Source: Yersinia rohdei ATCC 43380 (lineage in GTDB: Bacteria; Pseudomonadota; Gammaproteobacteria; Enterobacterales; Enterobacteriaceae). From it: DNA of 64,000 bases. The first letter of the stretch is position 1. Each line of letters starts with the position of its first letter. A program made the translations under genes and the position numbers. The notes below the pieces were generated by a model that worked only from the letters and a program-made list of their open reading frames with translations, was not told the DNA's origin and did no database searches. The DNA is taken from NCBI RefSeq assembly GCF_000173775.1, contig NZ_ACCD01000014.1:24631-88630 (forward strand). Reading direction: 5' to 3'. Positions 61,639-64,000 of the stretch are shown here, piece after piece.

Positions 61639-62577
61639 ATGCCCGCCATTTCATTACGACAAATAGAAATATTTCATGCAGTTATGACTACTGGCAATCT
61701 CACTGAAGCCGCGCAATTGCTCCAGACCTCGCAACCCACCGTCAGCCGTGAATTGGCGCGCTTTGAGAAATTAGTCCAATTAACACTCTTTGACCGCCTG
61801 CGCGGCCGCCTTTATCCCACAGTACAAGGTTTACGTCTTTTTGAAGAAGTGCAGCGCTCTTACTATGGGCTGGATCGCATCAAACAGGCCGCCGAGGGGA
61901 TCCGCCAATTCCGCCAGGCACAACTTTCTATTGCTTGCCTCCCGGTGTTTTCTCAATCATTGCTGCCCGGTGTATGCAAACCTTTTATTGATCTCTATCC
62001 CGAAGTCAGCTTGAGTGTTATCCCGCAAGAATCGCCATTATTAGAAGAGTGGCTGTCTGCTCAGCGCCATGACCTGGGTTTAACAGAAAATACCCAAACC
62101 CCCGCAGGTACTGTGCGCCACACCTTGATGGCGGTTAATGAAGTTTGTGTATTGCCCCGCCACCATCCATTGCAACACAAAGCTGTACTGACACCGCAAG
62201 ATTTTCAGGGTGAGAATTTTATCAGTTTGTCAGTGACTGACAGCTACCGCCAGTTACTGGATAATCTGTTTGCTGAACAAGGAATTAACCGCAGATTAGT
62301 GCTGGAAACACACAGCGCAGCATCGGTTTGTGCGATGGTGCAAGAAGGGGTGGGTGTCTCTATCGTCAACCCATTAACAGCCTTAGATTACCTTAGCAAA
62401 GCGGGGGCTGAAGGTGTCTGTGTCCGGCCATTTAGTGTTGAAATTCCTTTTACTGTCAGCTTGATACAACCCATACACCGGCCATCATCAAGCTTGGTAG
62501 ATACTTTTATCGAGCACTTGAAACAGCAGGCAATCACCTTCCAACAGCGCCTGGCGGCGGTGATTGCCCCACAATAG
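61639..62577 (+). CDS. lysR: LysR transcriptional activator of lysA
   Basis: The founder of the LysR family; activates lysA in the presence of diaminopimelate and represses itself. The 312-residue protein has the helix-turn-helix at about residues 20-41 (NLTEAAQLLQTSQPTVSRELARFE) and a periplasmic-binding-like effector domain. The ATG at MPAISLRQIEIFH was chosen by similarity. The 165-bp region shared with lysA should hold the LysR sites, but I could not assign one with confidence. Confidence 0.95.
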   Translation: MPAISLRQIEIFHAVMTTGNLTEAAQLLQTSQPTVSRELARFEKLVQLTLFDRLRGRLYPTVQGLRLFEEVQRSYYGLDRIKQAAEGIRQFRQAQLSIACLPVFSQSLLPGVCKPFIDLYPEVSLSVIPQESPLLEEWLSAQRHDLGLTENTQTPAGTVRHTLMAVNEVCVLPRHHPLQHKAVLTPQDFQGENFISLSVTDSYRQLLDNLFAEQGINRRLVLETHSAASVCAMVQEGVGVSIVNPLTALDYLSKAGAEGVCVRPFSVEIPFTVSLIQPIHRPSSSLVDTFIEHLKQQAITFQQRLAAVIAPQ

Positions 62578-62581
62578 TTGT

Positions 62582-62614
62582 GTTTTTACCTTACTATGCG
62601 GTTTTTACCTTACT
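62582..62614. repeat. 14-bp direct repeat at the end of the MFS gene
   Basis: GTTTTTACCTTACT occurs at 62582-62595 and 62601-62614, 5 bp apart. On the minus strand this is AGTAAGGTAAAAAC; the first copy codes for the last residues of the transporter and the second starts with its stop TAG. Confidence 0.85.
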
Positions 62615-63754
62615 GGCGCGCGCACGGGAGAAAGTAAACAAACACAGCAGCAAGCCAATAACAGCCAGTGCAGCCGCCGCCAGCGGTACTGCGGTCAATC
62701 CCAATCCCTGAGTAATCACCACGCCCCCGACCCAAGCCCCTAACGCATTGCCAACATTAAATGCCGCAATGTTGAGTGTCGAAACCAAATTAGGGGCTTT
62801 TTTACCGTAGGCCACCACATTAATTTGCAATGCTGGCACGGCGGAAAAGGCCGCAGCTGACCACAAGAAGAGGGTCACTTCCGCTGCCAATAATGAGTAG
62901 CTCGTCCAGCTAAATAGGGCGGAAAATATCGCGATCAGCAAGAACGTCGTGGTTAAACTCACCGATAAACGCCAATCTGCCAGTCGCCCGCCGACAATAT
63001 TACCCAACGTCAGCCCTACCCCCATCAGCAGCAATGTCCAGCTGACACCATGCTCAGATACCTGAGTCACCTCGGTTAGAATTGGGGCGATATAGGTAAA
63101 AAGGGCGAACATCGCGGCGGCAAAAAATACCGTCATCAGTAAAGATAGCCAAATACCGCCACCGCGCAGCGCGGCAATTTCTTTGCGTAACTCGGTGGGG
63201 GCCTCATCCTGAACAGCAGGCAGCTTGCTGTAGAGCGCCGCCAGTGAGAACAAGCCGATGACCGACACCACCCAGAATGTGGAACGCCAGCCGAAAGCTT
63301 GCCCCAATGCCGTCCCCAGTGGAACCCCCAACACATTGGCCAATGTCAGCCCGGTAAACATCAGTGCCACAGCGGAGGCCCGCCGATTCGGTGCCACCAG
63401 ATTGGCCGCCACCACAGCACCAATACCAAAGAAAGCCCCGTGACACAGCGCGGTAATCACTCGGGCCAACATCAGGAAATCGTAGCTGTATGCCAGTGCA
63501 CACATCAGGTTACCAATGATAAAAATCACCATTAATAACAATAATGTCTTTTTACGCGGCAATTTAGCCGTCAGAAGCGCCATGATAGGTGCTCCGATAG
63601 CCACCCCCAGCGCATAGCCACTGATTAACCACCCAGCGGTTGGAATCGAGATGTGCAAATCACCGGCCACCTGAGGCAGCAACCCCATAATGACAAACTC
63701 GGTGGTACCAATAGCAAAAGCACACAGTGCCAATGCCAGCAGCGCAACAGGCAT
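62594..63754 (-). CDS. MFS transporter, DHA1 family (YdhP/AraJ-like)
   Basis: A 386-residue inner-membrane protein with about 12 membrane segments. It has the DHA1 N-terminal pattern FAIGTTEFVIMGLLPQVA at residues 13-30, motif A in MALLTAKLPRKKTLLL, and HGAFFGIGAVVAANLVAP and GNALGAWVGG. It is most like E. coli YdhP, whose substrate is unknown; drug or sugar efflux is possible. Convergent with lysR, where E. coli has ygeA and araE. Its stop lies in a direct repeat. Confidence 0.88.
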   Translation of the reverse strand: MPVALLALALCAFAIGTTEFVIMGLLPQVAGDLHISIPTAGWLISGYALGVAIGAPIMALLTAKLPRKKTLLLLMVIFIIGNLMCALAYSYDFLMLARVITALCHGAFFGIGAVVAANLVAPNRRASAVALMFTGLTLANVLGVPLGTALGQAFGWRSTFWVVSVIGLFSLAALYSKLPAVQDEAPTELRKEIAALRGGGIWLSLLMTVFFAAAMFALFTYIAPILTEVTQVSEHGVSWTLLLMGVGLTLGNIVGGRLADWRLSVSLTTTFLLIAIFSALFSWTSYSLLAAEVTLFLWSAAAFSAVPALQINVVAYGKKAPNLVSTLNIAAFNVGNALGAWVGGVVITQGLGLTAVPLAAAALAVIGLLLCLFTFSRARASKVKTA

Positions 63755-64000
63755 AATACAAACTCCCAGTAAGACAATATCTATCCGCCAGATGTAACAG
63801 GCAGAAAAAGTGGGTGCCAGTAATAATTAACGGGCACAGCATAATAAGTAGGAAAGAGGTAACAATGGGCCAATGACCGAATAATACAGCAACAGGAATA
63901 TTATTTAATTTCTATATTTACTGTAGCCAAAAGAGTGCAGAACACCGAATAGACGCAGCTCCCGATAAACCCATGCACGACACGTCAGTGATTCGGGTGA
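63755..64000. other. Region upstream of the MFS gene, to window edge
   Basis: No supported gene. The last 20 or so bases (ACGTCAGTGATTCGGGTGA) resemble the centre of an ERIC element that would continue beyond the window; this is a weak match. Confidence 0.3.

Noticed and set aside
62594..63754. Naming the MFS gene araE because of its place beside lysR
   Set aside because: Its sequence is DHA1 type and similar to YdhP; it lacks the sugar-porter signatures of AraE.

Overview
This is a 64-kb stretch of core chromosome from a gamma-proteobacterium of the order Enterobacterales, almost certainly a Yersinia of the Y. enterocolitica type. Evidence: nearly every protein has the length and motifs of its E. 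coli counterpart, gene order follows two E. coli map segments, the small RNAs csrB, gcvB and an omrA/omrB homologue sit in their usual places, and ERIC-type imperfect palindromes are scattered between genes. The species assignment is an inference from sequence style.

Layout. (1) 1-8.2 kb: 3' to 5' the series rpsB-tsf-pyrH-frr-dxr-uppS-cdsA-rseP (translation, UMP kinase, isoprenoid and phospholipid synthesis, envelope stress), with map, glnD, dapD and yaeH running divergently to 12.6 kb. dxr carries a one-base frameshift in a run of nine C. (2) 12.7-21.7 kb: yqcA, truC-yqcC, the csrB RNA with an upstream UvrY-type palindrome, syd, queF, ppnN, xni, rlmM-ygdD, gcvA. (3) 21.8-28.2 kb: gcvB RNA, ygdI, the csdA-csdE sulfur-transfer pair, tcdA, mltA, two initiator tRNA genes, amiC. 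(4) 28.4-44 kb: argA with two ARG boxes, then the recombination block recD-recB-ptrA-recC preceded by the pseudopilin genes ppdA-ppdB-ygdB-ppdC. (5) 44-50.3 kb: thyA-lgt, ptsP-rppH, a 700-bp gene-free stretch with DnaA boxes, clustered GATC sites and an AT-rich tract, then mutH. (6) 50.5-64 kb: ygdQ, tas, lplT-aas, an omr-type RNA, a molybdopterin S/N-oxide reductase gene, galR, lysA/lysR and an MFS transporter.

How the genes work together. The first block makes the translation machinery (S2, EF-Ts, RRF), the pyrimidine nucleotide UDP, and undecaprenyl and CDP-diacylglycerol precursors for the envelope. The RecBCD genes are translationally coupled through ATGA overlaps with ptrA. Several regulators have their sRNA or operator alongside: gcvA/gcvB, csrB with its far-upstream activator box, argA with ARG boxes, galR with a GalR-like operator, and lysR divergent from lysA.

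I found no prophage, CRISPR array, insertion sequence, toxin-antitoxin module or defence island, and no gene cluster that looks like an undescribed system. The points most worth checking are the dxr frameshift, the origin-like mutH upstream region, an interspersed repeat family of about 110 bp seen twice, short direct repeats that span stop codons in three genes, and an 8-bp tandem repeat in the ribosome-binding region of aas.
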